This document shows, in pieces, positions 1 to 9,297 of a DNA stretch of 64,000 bases. The stretch's first letter is position 1, and each line of letters begins with the position of its first letter. Under the pieces are notes generated by a model, which had not been told where the DNA came from, did no database searches, and was given only the letters and a program-made list of their open reading frames with translations. Location: the NCBI GenBank assembly GCA_947499095.1, contig CANMMR010000004.1, positions 1 through 64,000 of the forward strand, written 5' to 3'. Source of the stretch: an uncultured Erythrobacter sp. (GTDB lineage Bacteria > Pseudomonadota > Alphaproteobacteria > Sphingomonadales > Sphingomonadaceae). A program made the translations under genes and the position numbers.

Positions 1-1293
1 CCGGAGGGATCGATACTCGTTGATACCATATTCACGGCGGAAAATGATGCGGTGGATTTCACGAATCTGACCGAAATCCAGATCGAGCAACTCGCCATCC
101 TGGCCAGTCTTGATGGACGCTGGGCCGCTTATCAGGCGATGGATGGTAATGACACAGTTCGACTGGCTGCGGACGGCGCGGCTCTGGCCGAAGGCTTCGA
201 ATGGGACTCATCGATCGTTTTTGAGGGCGGCGATGGCGACGATACAATTACTGGTAGCAACAGCGCGGAGCGTATCGACGGTGGTAGCGGCGTCGATGTG
301 GTTCGCGGCGGCGGGAGTTACGACCGCATTTGGGGCGGTGCCGGGGGCGATCGGCTGTACGGCGATCTGGGTAATGACGCGCTTCATGGAGGCGACGGCA
401 ACGATCGTCTATTTGGTGGAGAGGGCAACGACTATCTCTATGGCGAGAGGGACAACGATACTTTGGGGGGCGGCGATGGCGACGATACCGTGATCGGCGG
501 CTTCGGAGCCGACACGCTCTACGGGAACGCGGGCGACGACACCATCTCCGGCGGATCGAACAACGACTTCATCGGCGGGAACGACGGCAACGACGTACTC
601 AATGGCGATCTCGGCGCGGACAACGTCCGCGGCGGCAACGGCAACGACACGCTGATCGGCGACGACGGCGACGACCGGCTCTATGGCGACGGGGGTGCCG
701 ATACGATCCTGGGCGGATCGGGTATCGATTATATCCTCGGCGGCAGCGGCAGCGACAATATCAACGCAGGCTTCGGTGCAGACTTCATCCGCGGCCAGGA
801 CGGCAACGACACGCTGGCAGGTGCCCTGGGCGATGACGACATCGGCGGCGGCAACGGCAACGACCGCATCCGCGGCGGGCTCGGCAACGATGTGCTCGCC
901 GGCAATGGCGGATCGGACACCTTCGTGCTGGACGAGGCGCTGGGGGCGAACAATGTCGATACCATCCTCGACATGATCGTGGGCGAGGATACGATCGAGC
1001 TCGATCTCGATATCTTCACCGCCATCACCGGCGGCGGGACGCTATCCGCCGACCAGTTCCGCGCGGGCACCTCCGCGACCACGGCGGATCACCGGATCAT
1101 CTTCACCCGCAGCACGGGCGAGCTGTTCTACGATGCGGATGGCTCGGGATCGGGTGGCAAGGTGCTGATCGCCCGGCTCGATGCCGATCTCGCGCTCTCG
1201 GCCAGCGACTTCACCCTCGCCGGCGCGCAGGAACCGATCGCGCTGGGCGACAAGCTGCCGGACATGCTCATGGCGGATGTGATGATGCTGTAA
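1..1293 (+). CDS. RTX (hemolysin-type calcium-binding repeat) secreted protein, 5' end outside window
   Basis: The reading frame is open from base 1, so this is the C-terminal part of a larger protein; the GTG at 52 is probably an internal Val and not a start. About 20 glycine/aspartate nonapeptides of the GGxGxDxUx type (for example [17 protein letters not shown]) run from about nt 225 to 920; such repeats form calcium-bound parallel beta-rolls. They are followed by the usual C-terminal cap of type I secreted RTX proteins, with a FVLDEAL segment, an [12 protein letters not shown] segment and a DFTLA-like end. Inferred: exported in one step by a type I (ABC/MFP/TolC) system and folded outside the cell on calcium. 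The enzymatic or adhesive domain, if any, lies upstream. No secretion genes are in the window. Confidence 0.85.
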   Translation, partial: PEGSILVDTIFTAENDAVDFTNLTEIQIEQLAILASLDGRWAAYQAMDGNDTVRLAADGAALAEGFEWDSSIVFEGGDGDDTITGSNSAERIDGGSGVDVVRGGGSYDRIWGGAGGDRLYGDLGNDALHGGDGNDRLFGGEGNDYLYGERDNDTLGGGDGDDTVIGGFGADTLYGNAGDDTISGGSNNDFIGGNDGNDVLNGDLGADNVRGGNGNDTLIGDDGDDRLYGDGGADTILGGSGIDYILGGSGSDNINAGFGADFIRGQDGNDTLAGALGDDDIGGGNGNDRIRGGLGNDVLAGNGGSDTFVLDEALGANNVDTILDMIVGEDTIELDLDIFTAITGGGTLSADQFRAGTSATTADHRIIFTRSTGELFYDADGSGSGGKVLIARLDADLALSASDFTLAGAQEPIALGDKLPDMLMADVMML

Positions 1294-1713
1294 GAGGAGG
1301 CATGTGTCGCTCTCTCGGACCCGCCATCTGTCGCTACGATAGAATATCCAGGCTAGCCCTTTCCTCTATATTGAAAATTCGCGGACGGTATCGAGCCGAG
1401 CGCTCCGTTGCCGGAGGCGGCGATTGAAGCGTTGTCCGAAAGCCTCGCTCCTGTTGTTGTCGAACTGGCGGGGTCGGGGGGGCATGTCTTTGAACAGAGA
1501 CAGATGGCAGCAACAGAGGAGGGCGCGCGACCATGCCACTGATAACCCCAGGCGAAGCTAACACCTCCTGAAACGACATCTTCTTTGGCGGACCTGCGCG
1601 CTGAAATGTCGCAAAGGTCTGTACGATCCCACCCAATTGGGTGGTTACGCCATCACTTGTGTCAGATATTCAGCAATTAAGTTTTGGACGGAATAAACAG
1701 AGGGGCGCTCATC
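1294..1713. other. Intergenic spacer between RTX genes
   Basis: About 420 bases with no convincing gene on either strand. The last 15 bases hold a GAGGGG ribosome-binding site for the RTX fragment that starts at 1714. Base composition is less regular than in the flanking RTX coding sequence. Confidence 0.5.
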
Positions 1714-1967
1714 ATGCCTACATATATGGGCAGCGACGGGAACGATACGTACACCGGTACCGAAGAAAATGATTTCACCGACGGTCAGGACGGCGACGAC
1801 ACGCTCGACGGTGGTGCGGGCGATGACATCATCCACGGCGACGATGAGTTCTGGCATCAATTCTATGGGGGCCAGTACGGCGACGACACCCTTTATGGGG
1901 AAACGGGTAACGACGAAATGGGGGAACGGGTAACGACGAACTCTTCGGCTTCGCCGGGAACGATGTC
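1714..1967 (+). pseudogene. Truncated, frameshifted RTX repeat protein
   Basis: Starts ATG at 1714 with a good Shine-Dalgarno and encodes a typical RTX N-terminus (GSDGNDTYTGTEENDF, then GGAGDDIIHGDD and GDDTLYGETGNDEM). After about nt 1915 the frame reads on as non-RTX sequence, while the +2 frame continues with GTGNDELFGFAGNDV until about 1967, so a frameshift has occurred in the G-rich repeat ATGGGGGAACGGG. Homology to RTX then stops abruptly, as if at a deletion or insertion junction. The open frame continues to 2160 with unrecognisable sequence. It is probably a decayed second RTX gene in tandem with the one ending at 1293; a short intact RTX peptide is less likely. Confidence 0.65.
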
Positions 1968-2304
1968 GCATCGCGTCTTTCCCCTTCGTCCGCTGGGCGG
2001 CTTCGCGGCTGGAGAAGCGGATGAAGGCCCGCACCGGAAACGCTCTGCAACGCAATACAATGGTCGGATGCGGCCTGTGAAGACGCGAAGGACGCGGGAC
2101 GAAACCGTATGCGCTGTGCGGCGCAACGCGCGCCTCTCGCCTTCCGACCGTGCTGCATAAACGACGAAGTGGGGACCGAATCCCGCCTCTCGTCCGTTCT
2201 GTTATCAAAGACATAGCGTTCGAGGGCCTTGGGGTTCCGAGTTCGCGGGGCATCAGGTCCACGGGGCGCGCTGATAAGCAGATACGGAAAGCAGTGCTCG
2301 CCTT

Positions 2305-3192
2305 ATGGCCGAGAAACAGGAGAATACCACGCCGCGCCCGGCGCAATCGGAGCGTCTCAAAGCCCTACTTGCGGATCTCGACCGTCCGCTTAAGCCGGGC
2401 GATTGGGAGCGTAAGGATGCCCCCGGCGATAACAACCAATCGCGCAACCCCGTAAAGCGTCTCGTTGAGGCGCGGCGTCATCGTCGCGACCTAAAACAGG
2501 CACGGCAGGCAGCCCAGAAAGCATTCGGGGTCAAACCGCGGCATTCCACACGCCGTCAGGCAACGATGATGCTCACCGCCGGCGCGCTCGGCCTCACAGC
2601 ATTTACCGGACCACAGCTGCCGAAAACCAACAAGGGGCAGCCGGTCGCCGCATCATTGGTCGTCGACGCCGCGGAAACGCGCAAGCCGGCTGCGCTGCTG
2701 AAGGCGAGCGACCATTTCAAACAAGCCCTGATCCAGGAAGAAGGTGTCCGTCATACCGTTTATCGCGACGTAGCCGGATATCCCACCGTCGGCGTCGGCC
2801 ATCTCGTCGAACCCGGAGACAATCTCCGCGTCGGCGATACCATCAGCGAAAACCGTGCGATGGCATTTCTGACGGCGGATCTCGAGGAGGCGGAGCGCGG
2901 CGTACGCCAGCTTGTCGGTGCCCTGCCGCTTTACCAGCATGAGTTCGATGCCTTGGTGGACCTCGTCTACAATGTCGGTATCGGTAACGTCTCACCGGAA
3001 AGAAGTCCGCAGTTGAATGCGGCAATCGATGCCGGAGATTACGATGCAGTGGCCTCGCAACTGGATTACACCCATGCCGGCGGCGCTGTCGCAAGGGGAT
3101 TGCAATTCAGATCCGAACGACGCGCTGCAATCTTTGCAGAGGCCGATTACGAAGACCCGCGTGAATTCGGCAACGCGAGCGCCAATGCATAA
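2305..3192 (+). CDS. GH24 (phage-type) lysozyme-like protein with N-terminal membrane anchor
   Basis: 295 aa. The C-terminal half (about residues 135-280) is a glycoside hydrolase family 24 / T4-lysozyme-type muramidase: the glutamate in LIQEEGVRHTVYRD, the aspartate of YRDVAGYPT and the following threonine match the Glu-Asp-Thr catalytic set, followed by VGVGHLV and the EFDALVDLVYNVGIG helix. It would cut the MurNAc-GlcNAc bond of peptidoglycan. The first 85 residues are basic and charged, then a hydrophobic stretch (TMMLTAGALGLTAFTG, about 90-105) looks like a signal-anchor, so the catalytic domain should face the periplasm. No holin, spanin or phage structural gene is nearby, so it is either a domesticated lysozyme or a lone phage remnant. 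Confidence 0.8.
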   Translation: MAEKQENTTPRPAQSERLKALLADLDRPLKPGDWERKDAPGDNNQSRNPVKRLVEARRHRRDLKQARQAAQKAFGVKPRHSTRRQATMMLTAGALGLTAFTGPQLPKTNKGQPVAASLVVDAAETRKPAALLKASDHFKQALIQEEGVRHTVYRDVAGYPTVGVGHLVEPGDNLRVGDTISENRAMAFLTADLEEAERGVRQLVGALPLYQHEFDALVDLVYNVGIGNVSPERSPQLNAAIDAGDYDAVASQLDYTHAGGAVARGLQFRSERRAAIFAEADYEDPREFGNASANA

Positions 3193-3283
3193 ATATCGCG
3201 CGATAAATTTTTATATCTGAGCATTTGCCAAGCAGAGCGCTTACCCCCTAGACCGTTGATAAGGCTTCGGAGGGGCGTTGCGC

Positions 3284-4456
3284 ATGGCGACAACGGGTTA
3301 CGCGGCTTCTGCGCAAAGAGATGAAGTATGGCTCGAAGAGGCCAGGCGAGAAACGGCGCGGGCCGTGCTCGTTACTGAAGAGCGCGCGTTTCTTGCCAAT
3401 CTACTTGGCTTCGTTGGCTTCGCTGTGGCCATCATGTTCCTGCCCTTACCGAGTATGTTCGCTGTACCTCTCGCCATGAGGTTTTGCGCGCTCCTCGGCA
3501 CACATCTGACCTACAACCACATTCGCCGGAACCTCGACGAGGCGCCCGCACTCGTGCCGCATATGCGGACGCTGTCGGTGATGCTCTTTTTTGGCGGAGT
3601 GAGTTGGGCTTATCTCTTGCTACCGCTGCTTCTTGCAGACGCAATGGGCACGCTGGCCTTCCTGATCGGGAGCGCGATTCTCGTTTGCGTTGCGCTTGTG
3701 ATCACGATGACCGCGCCCTTGCGAGAGCAGACCGCTTTCTTTCTCGGAGGCTTCCTGCTGGCCGCTTTTGCAGGCGTCGTTCTGCGATCCTAAGGCTCCG
3801 CCACGGAAGTGCTTGTCGCACTCGCAGCACTCGTGTCGGGCATCGGTATCTTTGCTCTCGCCTCTTCCCGCCAGCGCGAGGTTTTTTCCGACATGCTGGT
3901 CGAAAACCGGCGAATGAACGAGGATCTGGCCGAATTGCTGGCCCATGCAGAATTTCTCGCGGCGCACGATCCGCTGACCGGTCTTTTCAACCGCCGGGCT
4001 CTGTTCGATGATGACCTGACCGCGATGGCCGGGAACAGCCAAATGCATATGCTGCTGATCGATCTCGACCACTTCAAGTCGCTCAACGACAGCTATGGCC
4101 ACGAGATCGGGGACCGGGCGCTCCTCCTGACAAGCAACTCCATTCGCGATGCACTTCGCGGCCACGGCGATGGCAGTCATTTCGCCGTGAGGCTCGGCGG
4201 AGAGGAGTTCGCGGTTTTCCTTGACGATCCCGACGAGGAGCGTGTAGCCCTGTTCGCGGAAGACTTGTGCCAGGCCATCGCCGCGCTACACGATCCTCTC
4301 GAATTGCCGCGAGCCACGAGCGCCTCCATCGGCCTGACCCAACACCAGAAGGGCGCGTCGCTCGACCAAACCATGCGCCGCGCGGACGAAGCCATGTATC
4401 GGGCAAAAGCGGGTGGACGCAACAGGGTGCGCCGGACCGATCGCGTAGATCGCTGA
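3284..4456 (+). pseudogene. Membrane GGDEF diguanylate cyclase interrupted by an in-frame TAA
   Basis: Two open segments lie in the same frame, separated only by a TAA at 3791-3793. The first (ATG 3284, AGGGG upstream) holds about five hydrophobic segments; the second opens with another membrane segment, then a coiled linker and a GGDEF domain: DPLTGLFNRRALF, LLIDLDHFKSLND and the active-type signature RLGGEEFAVF. An intact paralogue of the same architecture lies at 7548-8747, so the ancestral product was about 390 aa making cyclic di-GMP. The stop falls in the loop before the last transmembrane helix. Possible rescue is reinitiation at GTG 3809, which would give a one-helix GGDEF protein of 215 aa. 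An inactive gene, a sequencing error, or a split gene are all open. Confidence 0.75.
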
Positions 4457-4465
4457 TCTGATCGC

Positions 4466-5011
4466 GTGACCCACCGCCTATTCATTGCGCTGCGTCCGCC
4501 GCACCATGTCCGTGACAGGCTGATCGACTGCATGGACGGGGTGACCGGAGCGCGCTGGCAGGATGACGATCAGTTGCACCTTACGCTGCGGTATGTCGGG
4601 GAAGTCGACAGGCACCGCGCAAACGATTTGGCCGAAGCACTCGGCACCTTGGACATGCCGTCCTTTCAGATAGAACTGGTCGGTACCGGGGTCTTCGAAC
4701 GCAAGGGCAGGCCGCACTTACTCTGGGCGGGCGTAGTCCCGAACGAGTTCCTCGTGCGTCTGCAGAAGAAGATCGAGCGGATTTGCCAGAACGTCGGTAT
4801 CGAGGCCGAGCATCGCAAGTTCATGCCCCATGTCACCCTGGCCCGGCTCAATACGTCCAGCGGTCCGGTCGGCGCGTTCCTCGCGGAGACTGCATCAATC
4901 CGTTTCGGTAGCTGGAAAGCGGACTCTTTCGGTCTGTTCGAGAGCCATTTGCGTCAGCAAGGATCGCTTTACACGCAAATCGTCGAATATCCTCTCCGCT
5001 TGACGACCTGA
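4466..5011 (+). CDS. thpR: RNA 2',3'-cyclic phosphodiesterase (2'-5' RNA ligase family)
   Basis: 181 aa, GTG start 9 nt after the GGDEF reading frame. The 2H phosphoesterase fold is marked by its two histidine motifs, HLTLRYVGE near residue 39 and HVTLARL near residue 120, spaced as in ThpR/LigT. The N-terminal RLFIALRPP is typical of the family. Family members hydrolyse RNA 2',3'-cyclic phosphate ends to 2'-phosphates and can join tRNA halves with a 2'-5' bond in vitro. Cytoplasmic. Length matches the family. Confidence 0.9.
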   Translation: MTHRLFIALRPPHHVRDRLIDCMDGVTGARWQDDDQLHLTLRYVGEVDRHRANDLAEALGTLDMPSFQIELVGTGVFERKGRPHLLWAGVVPNEFLVRLQKKIERICQNVGIEAEHRKFMPHVTLARLNTSSGPVGAFLAETASIRFGSWKADSFGLFESHLRQQGSLYTQIVEYPLRLTT

Positions 5012-5176
5012 CTCATTCAGGAACACGCAAGGCTCACTACCGTTCGATAAAGCGTCCAGACGCGCCGACCGGCGACGTGCGCCCACTTGCCCAAAGCTGC
5101 ACGATCCGGTCCAAGCGCATATCGCAATTCTATTCATCGGGTCAGGCCTCGCTCTGCCCGATCCAAGGGAGATCAT

Positions 5177-7432
5177 ATGAAGGCCCAGATCCTGGCCACC
5201 GCCGCCCTCGCCGCACTTGCAGCCGGCTGCACCACCACCCCCGGAGGAGAGATCGAGACCATGGCCGAAGCCAACGAAGTCCCGCAAGCCACCGGCTATT
5301 TCGCCAGCGAAAGCACGCTGCCCTTCAAGGCGCCCGATTTCACCAAGATTTCGGAAGACGATTACATGCCCGCCTTCGAACAGGGAATGGCGATCCACCA
5401 GGCCGAAATCCAGGCGATTATCGACAATCCCGCCCCGCCGACCTTCGAAAACACGATCGTCGCACTGGAAAAATCGGGCCGGATGCTGGGCCGCGTTGCG
5501 ACGGTCTTCTTCGCGCTGACCGGATCGAACACGACCGACCGGCTGGACGAGATAAACACCGAAGTCAGCCCCAAGCTGACCGCGCATTCCGACAGCATCA
5601 CCCTCAATCCCGAACTCTTCGCCCGGGTGAAGGCGGTGTACGACAACCGCGCAGCGATGACGATGACGCCGGAAGATGCCAAGCTGCTCGAGAATACCTA
5701 CGAAGGCATGGTCCATGCAGGCGCCATGCTGACCGATGCGCAGCGCGAGCGTGTGAAGCAGATCAACACGCAGCTGTCCGAGATCACGACCGAATTCGGA
5801 CAAACTGTCCGCTCCGCCATGAGCGACCAGCCGCTGATCGTCGATACGCGCGAGGAGCTGGCGGGCCTGTCGGAAGCCGACATCAAGGCCGCCGCCGAGC
5901 TTGCGGCCGAGAAGGGCCAGCCGGGCAAGTTCGCCCTCGCCCTGCAGAACACCACGCAGCAGCCGCTCTTGCCGACGCTCGAGAACCGGGCAACGCGCGA
6001 GAAGCTGTTCAAACTGTCCTATCACCGCGCCGACGGCCAGCGCGCCTTCGACACGCGCGACCAGGTTCGCCAGATCGCGGCCCTGCGTGCCGAAAAAGCC
6101 GCGCTGTTCGGCGAGCCCGACTGGGCGACCTACGCCATGTGGGATCGCATGGCCGAGAAGCCGGAAACCGCGCTCAACTTCATGGAGCAGATGGTCCCCG
6201 CGCTCGCCGCGACCCAGCGGCGCGAAGCAACCTTGCTGAATACCGCGATCGCAGCTGACGGCGGCGATTACGAAGTGCAACCGTGGGACTGGTATCGCTA
6301 TGCCAACAAGGTGAAGGCCGAGAACTTCCAGCTCGATGAAGACGCGGTCATGGAATATTTCCAGCTCGACAAGGTGCTGGAAGACGGCGTGTTCTATGCC
6401 GCCAACCAGCTTTACGGCCTGAGCTTCGAGAAGCGGACCGACATCCCGGTCTATCATCCCGACGTCACCACTTACACCGTGTTCGACCGCGACGGATCGG
6501 AGCTCGGCCTGTTCTATTTCGACCCGTTCCAGCGCCCCTCCAAGCGCGGCGGCGCGTGGATGAGCAACTTCGTCGACCAGAGCGACCTGTGGGGCAACAA
6601 GCCCGTCATCTACAACGTGCTGAACATTCCGAAGGCCCCGGCAGGCGGGGTCCAGCTGGTCAGCTTCGACAATGTCAACACGCTGTTCCATGAATTCGGC
6701 CATGCGCTGCACGGCTTCTTCGCGGACCAGATGTACGAGAGCCTGTCCGGCACCGCCACGGCGCGTGATTTCGTCGAATATCCGAGCCAGGTGAACGAGA
6801 TGTGGGCGACCTATCCTTCGGTCCTCTCGAACTACGCCAAGCACTACGAGACGGGCGAGACCATCCCGACCGAGATGATCGACCGGATCGAAGCCGCGTC
6901 GAAGTTCAACCAGGGTTACGACTTCGGCGAGGTCGTGGCAGCTGCCCTGCTGGACATGAAATGGAGCGCGCTGTCTCCGGCGGAAGCCGCCGCCATCGAC
7001 ACACCGGCCAAGGTCGACGCGTTCGAGCGCAAGGCGCTGGAAGAACTCGGTCTCGAGATCGACCTCGTGCCGCCGCGCTATCGCAGCAGTTATTTCAACC
7101 ACATCTTCAGCGGTCCCGCCGGTTATTCGGCTGGCTATTACAGCTATCTGTGGACCGAGATGCTCGACCGCGACAGCCGCAAGTGGTTCCTCGACAACGG
7201 TGGTCTCACGCGCAAGAACGGCGATCACTATCGCGCCACCGTGCTGAGCCGCGGCGGGACGATGGACTATTACCAGATGTTCCAGAACTTCATGGGCCGT
7301 GCCCCCGAAGTCGGCCCGATGCTCGAAGCGCGCGGACTGGTCCCGGGCGACGAAGCGGCCGACAGCGAGGTTGCGGACGACGGCGCTGCGACCATCGGCG
7401 ACAGCGGGACGACGATGCCGATCGGCAACTGA
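5177..7432 (+). CDS. dcp: M3 family metallopeptidase, peptidyl-dipeptidase Dcp-like lipoprotein
   Basis: 751 aa from ATG 5177, chosen because AAGGGAG lies just upstream and because the product then begins with a lipoprotein signal peptide, lipobox LAAGC at residues 15-19. The frame is open further upstream, but those codons do not look like protein. The zinc site HEFGHALHGFF sits at about residue 505, followed by the third ligand region RDFVEYPSQ; the C-terminal SYFNHIFSGPAGYSAGYYSY block is characteristic of Dcp/oligopeptidase A. Such enzymes remove dipeptides from the C-terminus of peptides. The lipobox suggests periplasmic, membrane-anchored action on imported or signal peptides. A rho-independent terminator follows at 7454. 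Confidence 0.9.
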   Translation: MKAQILATAALAALAAGCTTTPGGEIETMAEANEVPQATGYFASESTLPFKAPDFTKISEDDYMPAFEQGMAIHQAEIQAIIDNPAPPTFENTIVALEKSGRMLGRVATVFFALTGSNTTDRLDEINTEVSPKLTAHSDSITLNPELFARVKAVYDNRAAMTMTPEDAKLLENTYEGMVHAGAMLTDAQRERVKQINTQLSEITTEFGQTVRSAMSDQPLIVDTREELAGLSEADIKAAAELAAEKGQPGKFALALQNTTQQPLLPTLENRATREKLFKLSYHRADGQRAFDTRDQVRQIAALRAEKAALFGEPDWATYAMWDRMAEKPETALNFMEQMVPALAATQRREATLLNTAIAADGGDYEVQPWDWYRYANKVKAENFQLDEDAVMEYFQLDKVLEDGVFYAANQLYGLSFEKRTDIPVYHPDVTTYTVFDRDGSELGLFYFDPFQRPSKRGGAWMSNFVDQSDLWGNKPVIYNVLNIPKAPAGGVQLVSFDNVNTLFHEFGHALHGFFADQMYESLSGTATARDFVEYPSQVNEMWATYPSVLSNYAKHYETGETIPTEMIDRIEAASKFNQGYDFGEVVAAALLDMKWSALSPAEAAAIDTPAKVDAFERKALEELGLEIDLVPPRYRSSYFNHIFSGPAGYSAGYYSYLWTEMLDRDSRKWFLDNGGLTRKNGDHYRATVLSRGGTMDYYQMFQNFMGRAPEVGPMLEARGLVPGDEAADSEVADDGAATIGDSGTTMPIGN

Positions 7433-7453
7433 TCGCGTGTGTCAGTAAATTGA

Positions 7454-7486
7454 GAGGCCGGAGTCCCGTGGCTCCGGCCTCTTTTT
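7454..7486 (+). terminator. Rho-independent terminator after dcp
   Basis: Perfect 10-bp stem GAGGCCGGAG / CTCCGGCCTC with an 8-nt loop, followed at once by TTTTTCTTT. It lies 22 nt after the dcp stop and separates dcp from the downstream GGDEF gene. Confidence 0.9.
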
Positions 7487-7547
7487 CTTTGCGAGGTTAA
7501 CCCGTTCGCAACGGTGCGAGCCTATTCGTACCGAAGGGATGTATGGC

Positions 7548-8747
7548 GTGACGGGGAAGACACTCAAGAATCAGGACGGACTGGGCGTGTGCGTCACGCG
7601 CGACGCGGCCTGGGCGGCAGAAGTTCGCCGCGAAATCATATCCGGTCTGGCGGATCGCGAGGCGCATTCGCTACCAGCCAGCCTGGTCGGCTATTCTCTG
7701 TGCCTGGTCATCGCAACGATTATCGGTCCCGATATCATGCTCATCATCGCTCTGCTTTTCAGGCCGGTTTCGATCGGCCTGACGCGCTGGGCCTGCGCCC
7801 ATCTGCGCCGGACGCTCGAAGCAGGTGAACCTTTCGAGGCGGCTTTTCGATTAGCCGGCATCGCCCTTTCTCTTTCGGGACTGTCATGGGGACTGCTGAC
7901 CTTTCCTGTCTTCGCTCTACCGGCAGTCGAGCCTGCCGGACTGGCGCTGTTGGTGCTGGTCATTACCGGGGTGTGCATGATTTGCTCGATGGTCGGCCTT
8001 GTCCCATGGGTTCTGGTCGGTTTCGCCTGCGCTTTCGCACTCTCCGTTCTCGCCGGCAGCTTCATCGCCAGCGTCGGATCGCAGCCGGCGCTTACTGCGG
8101 CGGTCCTCCTTCCGCTGATCGGTGCTGTTCCGTTTGGCATTGGACAGCGACGCCAGGCCATCCGGGCCGCCGAAGACGCGGTGGACAAGCTGCGCCTCCA
8201 CGAAGAAGTGGCGAGCGCCCTGCACCATGCCGAATATCTCTCGCGCCACGATGCCTTGACCGGCCTCGGTAATCGCCGCGCACTATTCGAGGACTATGGA
8301 AACCTCATCCAGCAGGACGGACCAAGAACGATCCTGTCCATCGACCTCGATAATTTCAAATGTATCAACGACGCCTTCGGCCATCAGGCGGGCGACGAAG
8401 TGCTCGTCGCGGTTGCCGACAGCATCCGCAATGCAATGCGGGGAGCGCGACAGAAGCGCTACACAAGCTACCGGCTCGGCGGAGAGGAATTCGCCATCGT
8501 TCTTGAACAGTCGGACGAAAGCGCAGGCCGTGCCTTCGCCGAACAGCTTCGCCAGACGATCGAGCAACTCGTACCGGTGCGCGACGTGCCGCATTTACGC
8601 ATCTCGGCTTCGTTCGGTGTGATGGGATGGTCCGGCGGACTGCCGCTGACAACTGCGCTCGGGCAGGTGGACAAGCTGCTCTACGTCGCCAAGGAGCGGG
8701 GCCGCAATTGCGTGGTCGCCCGCTTCGAAGAGCGGGCTGCGGCTTAG
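7548..8747 (+). CDS. Membrane-anchored GGDEF diguanylate cyclase
   Basis: About 399 aa. GTG 7548 is preferred because AAGGG ends 9 nt before it; ATG 7539 is in the same frame but abuts the ribosome-binding site. Six or so hydrophobic helices (about residues 40-205) are followed by a linker helix and a GGDEF domain with DALTGLGNRRALF, SIDLDNFKCIND and the active-site YRLGGEEFAIV. It should condense two GTP into cyclic di-GMP at the inner membrane; the membrane part is the presumed sensor, ligand unknown. No RxxD inhibitory site is obvious five residues before GGEEF. It is the intact paralogue of the interrupted gene at 3284-4456. Its stop codon overlaps that of the minus-strand gene at 8744. 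Confidence 0.9.
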   Translation: MTGKTLKNQDGLGVCVTRDAAWAAEVRREIISGLADREAHSLPASLVGYSLCLVIATIIGPDIMLIIALLFRPVSIGLTRWACAHLRRTLEAGEPFEAAFRLAGIALSLSGLSWGLLTFPVFALPAVEPAGLALLVLVITGVCMICSMVGLVPWVLVGFACAFALSVLAGSFIASVGSQPALTAAVLLPLIGAVPFGIGQRRQAIRAAEDAVDKLRLHEEVASALHHAEYLSRHDALTGLGNRRALFEDYGNLIQQDGPRTILSIDLDNFKCINDAFGHQAGDEVLVAVADSIRNAMRGARQKRYTSYRLGGEEFAIVLEQSDESAGRAFAEQLRQTIEQLVPVRDVPHLRISASFGVMGWSGGLPLTTALGQVDKLLYVAKERGRNCVVARFEERAAA

Positions 8748-9042
8748 GCAGCCTTCCCCTTACCGCGCCAGGCCAGTGAGTTGTTGTTGAGTTCGGCCAG
8801 ATCTTCGGTCCCCGCGATCGCCGAGCGGCCCAGCGCGATGGCTTTTCCAGCACTGCATCCTCGGCGTTGCGATAGGCGGGCGCGGGAATTTCCTCGTTCC
8901 ACTTTGCGCCGACTGCATTGTCGAGGAGGATGCGCTGGAAACAATGGTCGAGGTGCACCGGCCAGTCGCGCTCCTGCGCGAGGCCCGGCATTTCGTCGCG
9001 GGTCAGCGCGAACCATTCGCGCGCGAGAGCATCGCTCGCCAT
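8744..9042 (-). pseudogene. Small conserved protein, frameshifted in an A-run
   Basis: The first 65 codons from ATG 9042 read as a well-formed protein (REWFALTRDEMPGLAQ, DHCFQRILLDNAVGAKW). After VLEK the frame runs into implausible sequence, while the next frame resumes with AIALGRSAIAGTEDLAEL and ends NNNSLAWRGKGKAA at TAA 8746. Inserting one base in the run of four T on the plus strand (8843-8846) would restore an about 99-aa protein. I have seen proteins of this appearance in sphingomonads under vague acetyltransferase-like names, but I cannot name a function. Either a recent pseudogene or a homopolymer sequencing error; the latter is quite possible. Confidence 0.7.
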
Positions 9043-9069
9043 GTTTTTCAGCGTCTCGCCTAAAGCGCC

Positions 9070-9240
9070 TTAGGCATCACTCTCGGGACCGCCGCCACGT
9101 AACGTCAGCAGGACTGCCAGAGTGATCGCGATGAAGATCACGAGACCGTAGCGCAGGCTCGGATTAATGCCCGAAAGGTCGAGCGCAAAATGCAGCACGA
9201 GGAACGCGACGAGGACAGCAGCGATCTTCATAACTTTCAT
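9070..9240 (-). CDS. 56-aa protein with two membrane helices
   Basis: ATG 9240 (MKVMKIAAVLV) is chosen because an upstream in-frame start would add a polar stretch to a clean membrane protein. Two hydrophobic segments, about residues 5-21 and 31-47, are separated by a short DLSGINPSLRYG loop; the tail is polar. It lies 57 nt downstream of the double-glycine leader peptide gene and on the same strand, the position and size expected of a bacteriocin immunity protein. That role is inference from context only; it could be an unrelated small membrane protein. Confidence 0.6.
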   Translation of the reverse strand: MKVMKIAAVLVAFLVLHFALDLSGINPSLRYGLVIFIAITLAVLLTLRGGGPESDA

Positions 9241-9297
9241 ATGTGCATCCGATTTCTGTGGCAGCGGTACAGTATCCTGCACCGCTATCAAAGTCAC

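Noticed and set aside
225..920. Tandem repeats that resemble a repeat array at DNA level
   Set aside because: They are the degenerate codons of RTX nonapeptides in an open frame, not a CRISPR or satellite.
2305..3192. Prophage remnant
   Set aside because: Only a lysozyme-like gene is present; no integrase, structural or regulatory phage gene, no att-like repeat seen.
4895..7228. Long open frame on the minus strand
   Set aside because: It lies fully antisense to dcp, is Val/Arg/Gly/His-rich and has no family features. It is a byproduct of GC-rich codon use.
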